NCBI GenBank assembly: GCA_964464595.1
Contig: CAYXGW010000004.1
Coordinates: 1 to 64,000 of the forward strand
Source of the DNA: JADFJB01 sp964464595
GTDB taxonomy: Bacteria > Zhuqueibacterota > JdFR-76 > DREG01
Direction of reading: 5' to 3'
Length of the DNA stretch: 64,000 nt
Shown: one piece after another, positions 1 through 8,438 of the stretch
How positions within the stretch are numbered: the first letter of the stretch is position 1
How the letters are laid out: every line of letters starts with the position of its first letter
Made by a program: the position numbers and the translations under genes
The notes under the pieces: model-generated
Database searches by the model: none
Told to the model about the DNA's origin: nothing
Seen by the model: the letters and a program-made list of their open reading frames with translations, nothing else

Positions 1-1632
1 GCCGTCGCTCTTCCACAACTCCCATCCGTGGATACCATCATCGACAGTGAAGTAAAGCGTGCCGTTCACGTTGGTCAGAACTTCGGGGTAGGCACCTTCG
101 ACCTGGTTGAAGTCTTTGACCAGCACGGTGCCGGCTGCGCTGCCGTCGCTCTTCCACAACTCATACCCGTTGATACCATCATCGGTCCTGAAGAAAAGCG
201 TGCCGTTCACGTTGATAAGACGGTGAGGCGTCCAACTCCCCTGCCCCGGGCTGATGTCTTTCACCAGCACGGTGCCAGCTGCGTTGCCGTCGCTCTTCCA
301 CAACTCCATTCCGTGAATGTTATCAGTGGCACTGAAGAAAAGCGTGCCGTTCACATTGGTGAGATATTCAGGTGAAGAATGACGCACCCCTGTCTGGTTG
401 ATGTTTTTCACCAGCACAGTGCCTGCTGCACTGCCGTCGCTCTTCCACAACTCAACTCCGTTAACCACATCACCGGCATTGAAAAAAAGCGTACCGTTTA
501 CGTTAGTCAGAAATTCCGGGCGGACGATGTCTTTGGCTAGCACGGTACCGGCTTCGCTGCCGTCGCTCTTCCACAACTCGCCATCATTGACAGTGAAGAA
601 AAGCGTGCCGTTCACGTTGGTCAGAAACTGAAGGGACGAACTCCCCGACCCCGGGTTGATGTCTTTGACCATTACGGTGCCAGCTTCGCTGCCGTCGCTC
701 TTCCACAACTCACGTCCGCGATAACCAGCGCCGCAGAAAAGCGTACCGTTCACATTAGTCAGGAACTGAAGATAAGTTTGCGAAGAGGAGGGGATGTCTT
801 TGACCGGCACAGTGCCGGCTTCGCTGCCGTCACTCTTCCACAACTCATATCCGACAGTGAAGAAAAGCGTGCCGGTCACGTTGGTCAGAAACTGAAGGGA
901 CGAACTTCCCGACCCTGGATTGATGTCTTTGACCATCACGGTGCCGGCTTCGCTGCCGTCGCTCTTCCACAACTCACGTCCGTTGCTGCCATCATCGGCC
1001 CCGAAGAAAAGCGTGCCGTTCAAGTTAGTGGGTAATCCGTAATAGGTACCCAATGAAGTCTCCGCTCCCGGGTTGATGTCTTTGACCATTACGGTGCCAG
1101 CTTCGCTGCCGTCGCTCTTCCACAACTCCCATCCGTGGATGCCATCGTGGGCCCTGAAGAAAAGTGTGCCGTTTACGTTGGTGAGGAATGCGAAGGACGA
1201 ACCCGAAGAAAATGCCGACCCCGTCCCCGGGACGATGTCTTTGACCATCACCGTGCCGGCTTCGCTGCCGTCACTCTGCCACAACTCACGTCCGTGGATA
1301 CCATCATCGGCTTTAAAAAAAAGCGTGCCGTTCACGTTGGTCAGAAAACGAGGGGACGAACTCTTCGTCCCCAGATTGATGTCTTTGACCAGCACGGTGC
1401 CGGCTTCGCTGCCATCGCTCTTCCACAACTCCCCTCCGTTGATGCCATCAGTGGCACTGAAGAAAAGCGTGCCGTTCACGTTAGTCAGGCCTTCAGGGAA
1501 CGAATCCCCCACCTGGTTGATGTCTTTGACTAGAAAAGGCTCCTGGGTTGAAGCAACACTCGGGTGCATTCCAACCAGTAGCGAGATGAAAATGACCAAA
1601 ATATTCGCTTTTGTTTTGGCAATAGGGTTCAT
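1..1632 (-). CDS. Secreted ELWxxDGT-repeat protein, 3'-truncated by window edge
   Basis: Reading the minus strand from ATG 1632 gives 544 codons with no stop to the window edge, so the C-terminus is missing. The start is supported by AGGAG about 6 bases upstream and by a hydrophobic signal peptide (MNPIAKTKANILVIFISLL..., cleavage near VAS-TQ). The rest is 11 in-frame copies of ELWKSDG(S/N)xAGTVxVKDI followed by (L/I)TNVNGTLFF, with spacings of 42-53 residues. This is the ELWxxDGT repeat known from secreted proteins of Bacteroidetes, Myxococci and related groups; the role is probably surface or adhesion, with no catalytic residues visible. All spacings are multiples of three, so there is no frameshift. 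Plus-strand reading frames here are shadows. Confidence 0.9.
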   Translation of the reverse strand, partial: MNPIAKTKANILVIFISLLVGMHPSVASTQEPFLVKDINQVGDSFPEGLTNVNGTLFFSATDGINGGELWKSDGSEAGTVLVKDINLGTKSSSPRFLTNVNGTLFFKADDGIHGRELWQSDGSEAGTVMVKDIVPGTGSAFSSGSSFAFLTNVNGTLFFRAHDGIHGWELWKSDGSEAGTVMVKDINPGAETSLGTYYGLPTNLNGTLFFGADDGSNGRELWKSDGSEAGTVMVKDINPGSGSSSLQFLTNVTGTLFFTVGYELWKSDGSEAGTVPVKDIPSSSQTYLQFLTNVNGTLFCGAGYRGRELWKSDGSEAGTVMVKDINPGSGSSSLQFLTNVNGTLFFTVNDGELWKSDGSEAGTVLAKDIVRPEFLTNVNGTLFFNAGDVVNGVELWKSDGSAAGTVLVKNINQTGVRHSSPEYLTNVNGTLFFSATDNIHGMELWKSDGNAAGTVLVKDISPGQGSWTPHRLINVNGTLFFRTDDGINGYELWKSDGSAAGTVLVKDFNQVEGAYPEVLTNVNGTLYFTVDDGIHGWELWKSDG

Positions 1633-2018
1633 GATTTCTCTCCTCTTTTCCAGGTGTAAATCTCCATGCATTACAGCAAGAGTATACCTCGGTAATTATA
1701 GACAACAATTTTTGTTACATAAGAAGCTTTTTCCTTCTTGTTACAGAACATTATGCGACTCGCATAAACTTCTTTACTTTATATATTATATAATAAAGTG
1801 AAAATATTGAGACAATTTACCTCCTTGTTATATTTCGTTAAAAAATACAAAATAAAAGGACGCTTGTCAACCATTTTGTAATTTTTTTTAGAAACTTGCG
1901 GAACTCGTTCGGGGTCTACTTTTACAAGCTTCATAAAAGTCCAGCCCTGTTCCCACTGGTCAAGTAAGAATGTATCCGGCTTTGAGAATACTATTGTGGT
2001 TTGATCTGTTCGGGAGAT
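1633..2018. other. AT-rich intergenic region
   Basis: This is 386 bases between two minus-strand genes. It is very AT-rich around 1780-1870 and should hold the promoter and leader of the repeat-protein gene. I see no convincing -35/-10 pair, hairpin terminator or conserved short reading frame. Confidence 0.5.
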
Positions 2019-2903
2019 TTACAAACCTTGAACCCATTTTGCCAGTTCTTCACCAATTTTATGAGGGTTATCTTCTTGCAAATAATGAATTCCAGCGCCA
2101 ATATCTACCGCTAATAAATTCTTAAAGTTCTGTTTACACCAGTCAAGAACCTGGCTGGTAATAATTCCACCGGGAGTGGCATAAAACAATAGTTTTGGTA
2201 AATCTGATTCCTGCAGCTTTTGGCTGTAGGCTGAAATCAGTTCGTGCATGTCGGCCGGTTTGCCATCGATAGGAATTTCACACGGCCATTGGCGCAATGG
2301 CTTTCTGGAAGCAATGGTCTTATACGGTGCCTGGTTTATTTTTTTCTCTTCGGAAGTCATTTCCCGCACAGTTGCTTGCGGCAATATCTGTTTGACAAAT
2401 ACGTTCATCACACTAATCATCAACCAGCCAATAAACGGAGAGCGCATTAATTTGAAACCTATTTTGAAATCCTTGTTAAATCCCTTCCAGCTGACGGTTT
2501 TTACGATCGCTTCCATGAACGCAATTCCCTTGACATTTCCTTCATGTCCCATGGCATAATGAAAGCCAAGTCCGGATCCCCAATCATGAATAACAAAAGT
2601 AATATTTTTCAGTTCCAGCTTCTCAATAAAACCCTCTATGTATTTATAATGATCTAAAAAACGGTACCGTAAATTGGGTTTGTCGGATTTTCCCATGCCG
2701 ATGAGATCGGGAGCAATACATCGCCCATGCGGGATTGCATAAGGTATTATATTGCGCCACAAGTAAGAAGAAGTCGGATTGCCATGTAAAAAAAGAATGG
2801 GGTCGCCGGAGCCTTCATCGACATAATGCATCTTTGAACCATGAATCTCAACATACTTTGATTCGAATGGAAACTCCGGGGATATTTCTTTTGATGAAGT
2901 CAT
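2019..2903 (-). CDS. dhaA: Haloalkane dehalogenase (alpha/beta hydrolase, HLD-II type)
   Basis: 294 residues, the usual length. The enzyme hydrolyses carbon-halogen bonds of haloalkanes to alcohol and halide in the cytoplasm. The HLD-II residues are all visible: HGNP at 40-43 (N42 halide-stabilising), nucleophile D107 in VIHDWGS with W108 as second halide ligand, catalytic acid E131 in AFMEAI, and base H273 in GIHYLQED. Acid placement after strand 6 matches LinB/DhaA rather than DhlA. No signal peptide. It is a single gene with no obvious operon partner. An epoxide hydrolase or plain esterase is less likely because the N/W halide pair is present. Confidence 0.88.
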   Translation of the reverse strand: MTSSKEISPEFPFESKYVEIHGSKMHYVDEGSGDPILFLHGNPTSSYLWRNIIPYAIPHGRCIAPDLIGMGKSDKPNLRYRFLDHYKYIEGFIEKLELKNITFVIHDWGSGLGFHYAMGHEGNVKGIAFMEAIVKTVSWKGFNKDFKIGFKLMRSPFIGWLMISVMNVFVKQILPQATVREMTSEEKKINQAPYKTIASRKPLRQWPCEIPIDGKPADMHELISAYSQKLQESDLPKLLFYATPGGIITSQVLDWCKQNFKNLLAVDIGAGIHYLQEDNPHKIGEELAKWVQGL

Positions 2904-3100
2904 TTTGGGGCCTATTGCGTTTCTATGATTTGAGTGTATTTGTCATGTTCAGGTAATTTTAAATCTATATCCTCAAAAAATCAATTAGTATTTTTGATAA
3001 CCAATAAAAGATATGACTAAAGGCGAATACTCTTTCATATCGTTTCCAAAGGCTCTGGTAAATTTGTTGATTTGTCATTTATTTATTGCATCTATGATAA

Positions 3101-3223
3101 CATATTTGTTATCTCATAAATAAAAGAATTGTAATGCTTCATGTATTCATAAAGAAATCACAAAAAATACCTAAGAAGGAATTGAATATCGCTATTAAAA
3201 GAATGAAAGAGGTTAAATTATGA
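3101..3223 (+). pseudogene. C-terminal stub of a HigB/RelE-type toxin
   Basis: From ATG 3134 a 29-codon frame reads LHVFIKKSQKIPKKEL followed by a basic helix, which matches the C-terminal signature of Gp49/HigB toxins (LHxFxKKTQKTPxxEI). The frame is open back to 3101 (stop at 3098-3100). Its TGA overlaps the ATG of the next antitoxin gene as ATGA, the arrangement expected for a higBA operon. The N-terminal two-thirds of the toxin is not recognisable upstream, so this is a degraded toxin. The family assignment rests on a short motif. Confidence 0.55.
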
Positions 3224-3507
3224 AACATGATGAATTAAAATCAAAAGCATTTGCTCGTGATTCAATTAAGAAAGAATACGATGCTCTCGAACCTGAATTT
3301 ATTCTCTTAAGAGAAATGCTTTTAGCACGGCAAAAGGCAGGTTTGAGCCAGGCGGAAGTAGCAAAACGCATGGGTACGAAACCTCCAGCAGTAACCAGGC
3401 TTGAATCCTCATTAACAAGCGGCAAGCATTCTCCATCAATTGCAACCATAAAAAAATATGCTGAAGCTTTAGGTTGCCACCTTGAAATCCGATTTATTCA
3501 AAATTAA
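3220..3507 (+). CDS. XRE-family HTH antitoxin (HigA-like)
   Basis: 95 residues. Residues about 32-90 form a Cro/C1-type helix-turn-helix: QKAGLSQAEVAKRMGTK then PAVTRLES, with the later PSIATIKKYAEALG segment typical of HigA antitoxins. It would bind its own promoter and neutralise a RelE-type toxin. It overlaps the preceding toxin stub by ATGA, so it now appears to be an orphan antitoxin. It could persist as an anti-addiction factor or plain repressor. Confidence 0.8.
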   Translation: MKHDELKSKAFARDSIKKEYDALEPEFILLREMLLARQKAGLSQAEVAKRMGTKPPAVTRLESSLTSGKHSPSIATIKKYAEALGCHLEIRFIQN

Positions 3508-3533
3508 ACCGGCAATCAAGAACACAAATAGCA

Positions 3534-3950
3534 TTAATCTGAAATCTCAATCTCATAAAGCTGACACCATTTCCTCAAGGCTTTTTCCTGGGCTGCATTT
3601 TCATAATCATACCATGCTTTCAAAAGTCCCTTTGAGTGAAGCAATTCCTTGTATCTTGTATATGCGCCGCGATTGCTAAATATCTGTTGCACGTATTCGT
3701 AATCATCAGGTAAATTATCGCTTACAAAATTAAAAACGATTTCTTTGCCCAATCTAAGATCGTTCTGATGAGGAATCTCAATTGCATCATCTGCATCCCA
3801 AACTTCTTCTTCGGATATCTCGTGTACATCTCCCGATTCTGATTGATAGAGAATCCGTCCACTATTTTTAAGAAGAATGGCGGTGTGATCGCCGTAATAA
3901 CTGGCGTTGACAAAAAGGAAGGCGTCTTCGATTTCGCTATATGTAATCAT
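3534..3950 (-). CDS. UPF0158 family protein
   Basis: 138 residues. The pattern FSEIEDAFxFV near the N-terminus, IPHQNDLRLGKEIVFNFV in the middle, LPDDYEYV, RGAY, and the C-terminal KGLLKAWYDYENAAQEKALRKW match UPF0158. This soluble family is widespread and has no established function. Start at ATG 3950 with GGAAAC upstream. It converges on the orphan antitoxin gene (26-base gap). Confidence 0.8.
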   Translation of the reverse strand: MITYSEIEDAFLFVNASYYGDHTAILLKNSGRILYQSESGDVHEISEEEVWDADDAIEIPHQNDLRLGKEIVFNFVSDNLPDDYEYVQQIFSNRGAYTRYKELLHSKGLLKAWYDYENAAQEKALRKWCQLYEIEISD

Positions 3951-4025
3951 TCAAGTTTCCGTTTACTTATAATTTGTTCGATTTACATATAATTCAATTT
4001 TAAATCAGGCACTTTTGAAATACGT

Positions 4026-4397
4026 TCAAGAATCAAAATTTTTCGAATAACGCGGTTGGTAAAGTTGAATCCGAAGATTCCCCGGCATTTTGAAATGTGT
4101 GGATAATCCGAACCCTAAGTCCACAATCCCGCCAAAGAACTCTACTCCACGTTCCTGCAATTCCTCAACAGTCTTCTCGATATCATCACAATAGAAGGAT
4201 ATATCATGAGAACCGGAAGGTTTGCCATGTTCTCCACTCTCGTCTGCAGGATGGCAACCCATATCGGCTTCCGGAAGTTCAAAAATTAGCCAGCCATCAC
4301 CTACATCCGTTGACTTTAATCCCAGTTTATCCCGTAAAAACGCACGAACACCATCAGCATCAGAGCTGTAAAACATAGTATGCACACCACGGATCAT
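4026..4397 (-). CDS. VOC-superfamily (glyoxalase/bleomycin-resistance-like) protein
   Basis: 123 residues forming one VOC module pair: beta-alpha-beta-beta-beta starting MIRGVHTMFYSSD, and a second half starting SHDISFYCDDIEKTVEEL. H6 and H69 occupy typical metal positions, but the usual C-terminal Glu appears replaced (IQLYQP). The substrate is not predictable. The start is strongly supported by AAAGGAG before ATG 4397. Confidence 0.78.
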   Translation of the reverse strand: MIRGVHTMFYSSDADGVRAFLRDKLGLKSTDVGDGWLIFELPEADMGCHPADESGEHGKPSGSHDISFYCDDIEKTVEELQERGVEFFGGIVDLGFGLSTHFKMPGNLRIQLYQPRYSKNFDS

Positions 4398-4491
4398 TTT
4401 TATCTCCTTTCTTATTGATGATAAATGAGTTCAACGCCTCATTTTTGCAGATACCATTAATTATTGCTCATAATCCACTGCTCATTTGATT

Positions 4492-4695
4492 TCAATGGTT
4501 ATTCTTTTTCACTGCCGTGAGGTAAAGCAGCGGCCCGACGAAAAATGCTTTGCCAATAAAATAAAACCCTATTCCTGTAAATACTGCCTCGTCCCTGGAA
4601 TCAAATCCTGTTGCAGCTAAGATCCAGATTCCGGCAACCAAACAAAAAACAGATGCAACGATCGAAGTAAATATCCAAAATTTATTCTTTCCCAT
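4492..4695 (-). CDS. Small two-helix membrane protein
   Basis: 67 residues with two hydrophobic segments at about 7-29 and 39-61, a short charged loop (FDSRDEAVF) and a Lys/Asn-rich tail. A strong ribosome site (AAAAGGAGAAGAA) precedes ATG 4695, which is the main reason to believe it is real. No family recognised. Confidence 0.6.
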   Translation of the reverse strand: MGKNKFWIFTSIVASVFCLVAGIWILAATGFDSRDEAVFTGIGFYFIGKAFFVGPLLYLTAVKKNNH

Positions 4696-4766
4696 TTCTT
4701 CTCCTTTTAGATTTTTTCATTTTTTCTTTAAAATTTTTCAAATTGATTCAAAATTAATTATATTTT

Positions 4767-4814
4767 ATTGCTCATTGTTCATTGTTCATTGTCCATTGAT
4801 AATTGCTTATTGAG
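4767..4814. repeat. Short ATTG(T/C)TCATTG direct-repeat tract
   Basis: Consecutive imperfect 8-mers (TTGTTCAT, TTGTCCAT, TTGATAAT, TTGCTTAT) lie just downstream of the GNAT gene stop. A weaker ATTGCTCAT stretch also occurs near 4450-4485. It looks like a low-complexity dispersed repeat rather than a terminator. Confidence 0.45.
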
Positions 4815-4817
4815 TTA

Positions 4818-5747
4818 TCATCCTGTTTCCGGCATAAATGTAGGTAGCACAACGCCACTAAAGGGATGGAACTCACCATACACCTGGCAGAAGTGGATCT
4901 CACAGTTCCTTGCTCCCCAGGAATAGACTTGGTTCACCAGGTTTCTGCATTCAACCGGAATGAGGAAGACCGGGGAACGACCTTTATTATTGTTTAATTC
5001 TGCCAGGATCAGCGCTGCTGCTTGCTGTTGATTCTTTGAAAAACCGGGACCCAACATGTTAACGCCCGGATGATGAATTGAAGCAAGGAATCCTTCGATG
5101 GCCCCATTCTCATTTTCAAAAACCGAGGTATGCCAGATACCGGTCTGGTTCTCTATGAAATACTGATAGTCCCTTTCCCGGCGGATCTGACTGATCTCCA
5201 TTTCTAACGCAGAGATTGCTGCTACATCATCCAAAGTTGCATCCCGTACATATTGAGATTCAGGCAAATGCACATCCAATCCACCCTGGGGGACTGCAAG
5301 GATCATATCCTGGAAAACGACTCTCGGGATAAACCCCGCCCGTGTGTAGAGTGAAAAAGAATCGAGGTTCATAGCGCTGGAGATGAGTCTTACCGGTTTA
5401 TTTTCGCTTTCAGCATAATCAATAATGAATTTCAACAGGCTTTTGGCGATCCCCAAGCCAAAGTAATTTGGGTGAACATTCATAATACCCAGAGAGACAT
5501 GCGTTTCCCGCGGATGATAAAAACAAGAACCCATGATCCGGCCGGTTTCCGGATGTTCGGCAAGAATACAGCAGCCGGGGTCAAGGGCTTCATACACTTC
5601 ACAGTGTAATCTTGTTGAAGAAGGCCCGCCTTTAAAAGCAGCACCCATGTTACGTACTTCATACCAATAGTTGGTGGAAACATAAATGAGATCGGCCACT
5701 TCCGGCCAATCCGTTTTCTTCATACTTCTTAGTTTTAATTCTACCAT
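4818..5747 (-). CDS. GNAT-family acyltransferase, tandem-domain
   Basis: 309 residues. Residues about 5-155 form a complete GNAT fold with acyl-CoA loop VHPNYFGLGIAKSLL; residues about 165-305 look like a second, more diverged GNAT-like domain beginning VRDATLDDVAAISALEMEI. It is the last gene of a minus-strand set after the NhaC transporter, racemase and another GNAT (gaps of 91, 70 and 10 bases). By analogy with known N-succinylamino-acid racemase clusters, one of the two GNATs may N-acylate D-amino acids; which one is unclear. Confidence 0.72.
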   Translation of the reverse strand: MVELKLRSMKKTDWPEVADLIYVSTNYWYEVRNMGAAFKGGPSSTRLHCEVYEALDPGCCILAEHPETGRIMGSCFYHPRETHVSLGIMNVHPNYFGLGIAKSLLKFIIDYAESENKPVRLISSAMNLDSFSLYTRAGFIPRVVFQDMILAVPQGGLDVHLPESQYVRDATLDDVAAISALEMEISQIRRERDYQYFIENQTGIWHTSVFENENGAIEGFLASIHHPGVNMLGPGFSKNQQQAAALILAELNNNKGRSPVFLIPVECRNLVNQVYSWGARNCEIHFCQVYGEFHPFSGVVLPTFMPETG

Positions 5748-5838
5748 AGTTTTAAAAAAGATTGTTAAAAGATTCTATAAGTAAACTCAACTAATCTGCG
5801 TTTTGAATATCAAAAAACAGTTTTTATTCCAACAATGG

Positions 5839-7230
5839 CTAGCCGGATTTCCTGCCAAATCCGGTTATAGCTGCAATGATCATTAACGGAAATAGTACTA
5901 AACCATAGAAAAAGAAAGCTGCCTCCTGGGTCCAATCCAATACTTCAACGAAGACATATCGTCCGGAAATTTCACGTTGGATTGCTGCAGCAGCAACGAT
6001 AGTAGCCGAATAAGGCATCACATATGGAAAGGAACAGGAAATGGTGTCCAAAAGATTGGCGCTACGATGGGGATGGATGTTATGCAATTTTCTTAAGGAG
6101 TTCGCTAAAGGACCTGCGGCTATCATTGCAACTGTATTAACCGAAACACAAATGTTCATAAAAGAAATCAATGCCACAATAGCTAATTCCGTACCGCGTA
6201 TTGTTTTCGCGATTGCGCTTTTCAGCCAATTTAAAAGAATTTCTAAAAAACCACCCGCTTCCATAATTCCGATAATAGTCACCAATAATAATGTCAGAAC
6301 TGCGGTCGGCAGCAAAGACATAACGCCGCTAACTGCAGTGCCGGCAATGGAGCCCTCACCGGTAAAATGGAAAACACGTTCGATTGGAAATACACCGGCA
6401 ATGGGTCCGACTACTATTGCTGCTGCAATGCCGGCGGTTAACGCAGCCAAAAAATGACGGCCGCTGACTGCAACAAAAAAAACAATAACAGCTGGAATCA
6501 ACATGGGCAGACCGGAAGGATCGGCAGTTTCCGCAAGTAGTTTCTCCGCTTCAGCAGCAGGAATATTTGACTGACTGCCGCCAAATACCAGGAAAAGAAG
6601 TGATGAAATACCGGCCGCGATCAACACATATTTAAGCCTCGATCGAACCACTCCACCCACATCAGTTTCCTGTGTGGCTGCAGATATGATGGTTGTATCC
6701 GAGATTGGCGCCAGGTTATCTCCTAATGCAGCGCCGCTGAAAATAGCACCCATAAGTGCCGCAGGATCTCCCCCCAAAACAATACCGGCGGGATACAGGA
6801 CAGCGGTAAATCCAACGATCGTTCCCAAACCTGTTCCAACCGAAGTAGCAAATAAAGCAGCAGAAATAAAAACAGCGAGTGTAAAAAAAGAACCGGTTAA
6901 ATGAAGCTTCCAGCCAATCCATACCATCGCTTCGACCAACCCGGAATTTGCGAGAATGCCGGAAAATGCGCCGGCCCACAACCAGCACACAACGGCAACT
7001 GTCGCTACTCTATTCGCCATAAGCGTAAAAATACGTTCGCTGTAATGGGCTACATCTTTGGTTAATAACATCCCGACAGAAATGCCGACTATACAAGCGA
7101 TGATCATTCCTTCAACAGCAGGGGAGCCATAAATTACCAGGGTTATTGTAAAAACGATAAATATAACTAAAGGGACAACGCTTAAAACGGGACCGCCACG
7201 GAATTCGATTCGATTTGAGTTATTTGTCAT
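5839..7230 (-). CDS. NhaC-type Na+/H+ antiporter family transporter
   Basis: 463 residues with about 11-12 hydrophobic segments. GAALGDNLAPISDTTIISAA (around residues 170-190) is the signature of the NhaC/ArsB-type antiporter family, and the second half repeats the inverted topology with NTVAMIAAGPLA. Members exchange Na+/H+ or carry amino or organic acids such as malate/lactate or arginine. Position between a racemase and two acyltransferases argues for amino-acid or acyl-amino-acid transport rather than pH homeostasis, as inference. ATG 7230 fits the hydrophilic N-terminus before helix 1. Confidence 0.82.
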   Translation of the reverse strand: MTNNSNRIEFRGGPVLSVVPLVIFIVFTITLVIYGSPAVEGMIIACIVGISVGMLLTKDVAHYSERIFTLMANRVATVAVVCWLWAGAFSGILANSGLVEAMVWIGWKLHLTGSFFTLAVFISAALFATSVGTGLGTIVGFTAVLYPAGIVLGGDPAALMGAIFSGAALGDNLAPISDTTIISAATQETDVGGVVRSRLKYVLIAAGISSLLFLVFGGSQSNIPAAEAEKLLAETADPSGLPMLIPAVIVFFVAVSGRHFLAALTAGIAAAIVVGPIAGVFPIERVFHFTGEGSIAGTAVSGVMSLLPTAVLTLLLVTIIGIMEAGGFLEILLNWLKSAIAKTIRGTELAIVALISFMNICVSVNTVAMIAAGPLANSLRKLHNIHPHRSANLLDTISCSFPYVMPYSATIVAAAAIQREISGRYVFVEVLDWTQEAAFFFYGLVLFPLMIIAAITGFGRKSG

Positions 7231-7300
7231 TATTCTGAATCCTTACATTAATTATTTAATGTATGCGATCATCAAATTCTTAAATCTACCAGAGATTTTC

Positions 7301-8428
7301 TCAACTTGACGACATCGTCTCACTTCGAATAGTTAAGTTATCAATTCGATCCATATTTACCTCAACCCCCATTCCCGGCTTATCCAACGGTATGGTTACC
7401 ATGCCATTTTCATCCATCGTCCATTCCGGATTAACAATATCTTGTTGCCAGTAACGACTGCTTGGCGAAACGTCTCCCGGTAAAACAAAATTGGGTAAAG
7501 ATGCCAGGGCTACATTATGCGCTCTACCGACTCCACTTTCGAGCATACCTCCACACCATACCGGAATATCGTTTTTCTGGCAGAAATTATGGATTGCGAT
7601 AGAGGGTGTAAAACCTCCAACTCTACCAGGTTTGATATTGATAATTTTGCCGCTGCCGAGTGCAACCATGTCTTCGGCCTTTTGAAGATTGGTGATAGAT
7701 TCATCCAGGCAAATAGGTGTTTGGAGTTGCTGCTGTAATGTTGCATGTCTAATAATATCATCCCATGCCAGGGGTTGCTCGATCATCATTAAACCGAATT
7801 GGTCTAGCTGTTTCAAAATGTCCATGTCAGCCAGGGTATAAGCGTTGTTGGCATCTGCCATGATTTTTGCCGCCATTCCCAAGGCCTCCCGCACAGCTGA
7901 TATAAACTTAATATCTTTGCCCGGCTTAATTTTTATTTTGATTTTATTATATCCTTCAGCCAAACAACTTTGTGTTTTGTCTGCCAATATTTGCGGACTA
8001 TCCTGGATTCCCAGTGAAATTCCAGTGGCAATTCGATCCCGTGTACCACCGATTAATTTGGATAATGGAACTCCCTGGATTTGCGCAGCGAGTTCCCAGG
8101 CGCCCATCTCGATTGCCGCTTTTGCCATTTCGTGACCGCGAATATCCGCATCGACCACTTTGTAAATCTCGTTTGGATGATTGAAACTTTTTCCCAGTAT
8201 GCGTGGGGCTATCCATTCTTTGATGGCCAACCAGCACGTATCGATGGTTTCAGGAGTGTAGTTGGGTAGTTCATCAGCGACACATTCACTCCAGCCAATA
8301 ATCCCGTTTTGATCAATCAATTCAAGAAGAAGAAGTCGCCGAATAGACATCGTTCCGGAAGATATCTGAAACGGTTCTTTCAAAGGCAATTGGATTTCAC
8401 GAAAAATAATTTTGTTTATTTGCAGCAT
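7301..8428 (-). CDS. menC: MenC / N-succinylamino-acid racemase (enolase superfamily)
   Basis: 375 residues, full length. Motifs of the OSBS/NSAR group are intact: KIKIKIKP with K164 and K166 as the KxK acid/base, metal ligands D192 (ADANNAY), E217 (MIEQPL), D242 (LDES), and K266 in NIKPGRVGG. WCGGMLESGVGRAHN near residue 291 is typical of the type-2 OSBS/NSAR lineage. It may make o-succinylbenzoate for menaquinone, racemise N-succinyl amino acids, or both. No other men gene is in the window, and the 10-base gap to a GNAT gene favours the racemase role. Confidence 0.85.
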   Translation of the reverse strand: MLQINKIIFREIQLPLKEPFQISSGTMSIRRLLLLELIDQNGIIGWSECVADELPNYTPETIDTCWLAIKEWIAPRILGKSFNHPNEIYKVVDADIRGHEMAKAAIEMGAWELAAQIQGVPLSKLIGGTRDRIATGISLGIQDSPQILADKTQSCLAEGYNKIKIKIKPGKDIKFISAVREALGMAAKIMADANNAYTLADMDILKQLDQFGLMMIEQPLAWDDIIRHATLQQQLQTPICLDESITNLQKAEDMVALGSGKIINIKPGRVGGFTPSIAIHNFCQKNDIPVWCGGMLESGVGRAHNVALASLPNFVLPGDVSPSSRYWQQDIVNPEWTMDENGMVTIPLDKPGMGVEVNMDRIDNLTIRSETMSSS

Positions 8429-8438
8429 CTTGCGCCCT

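Noticed and set aside
1..1632. CRISPR-like array suspected from regularly spaced 20-base repeats
   Set aside because: Spacing is 126-159 bases, always a multiple of three, and the repeats encode ELWKSDG in one long frame; spacers are also conserved coding sequence.
28..1801. Several plus-strand reading frames rich in ALPSLFHNS and KKSVPFTLV repeats
   Set aside because: They are antisense shadows of the minus-strand ELWxxDGT repeats, which have the signal peptide, ribosome site and family match.
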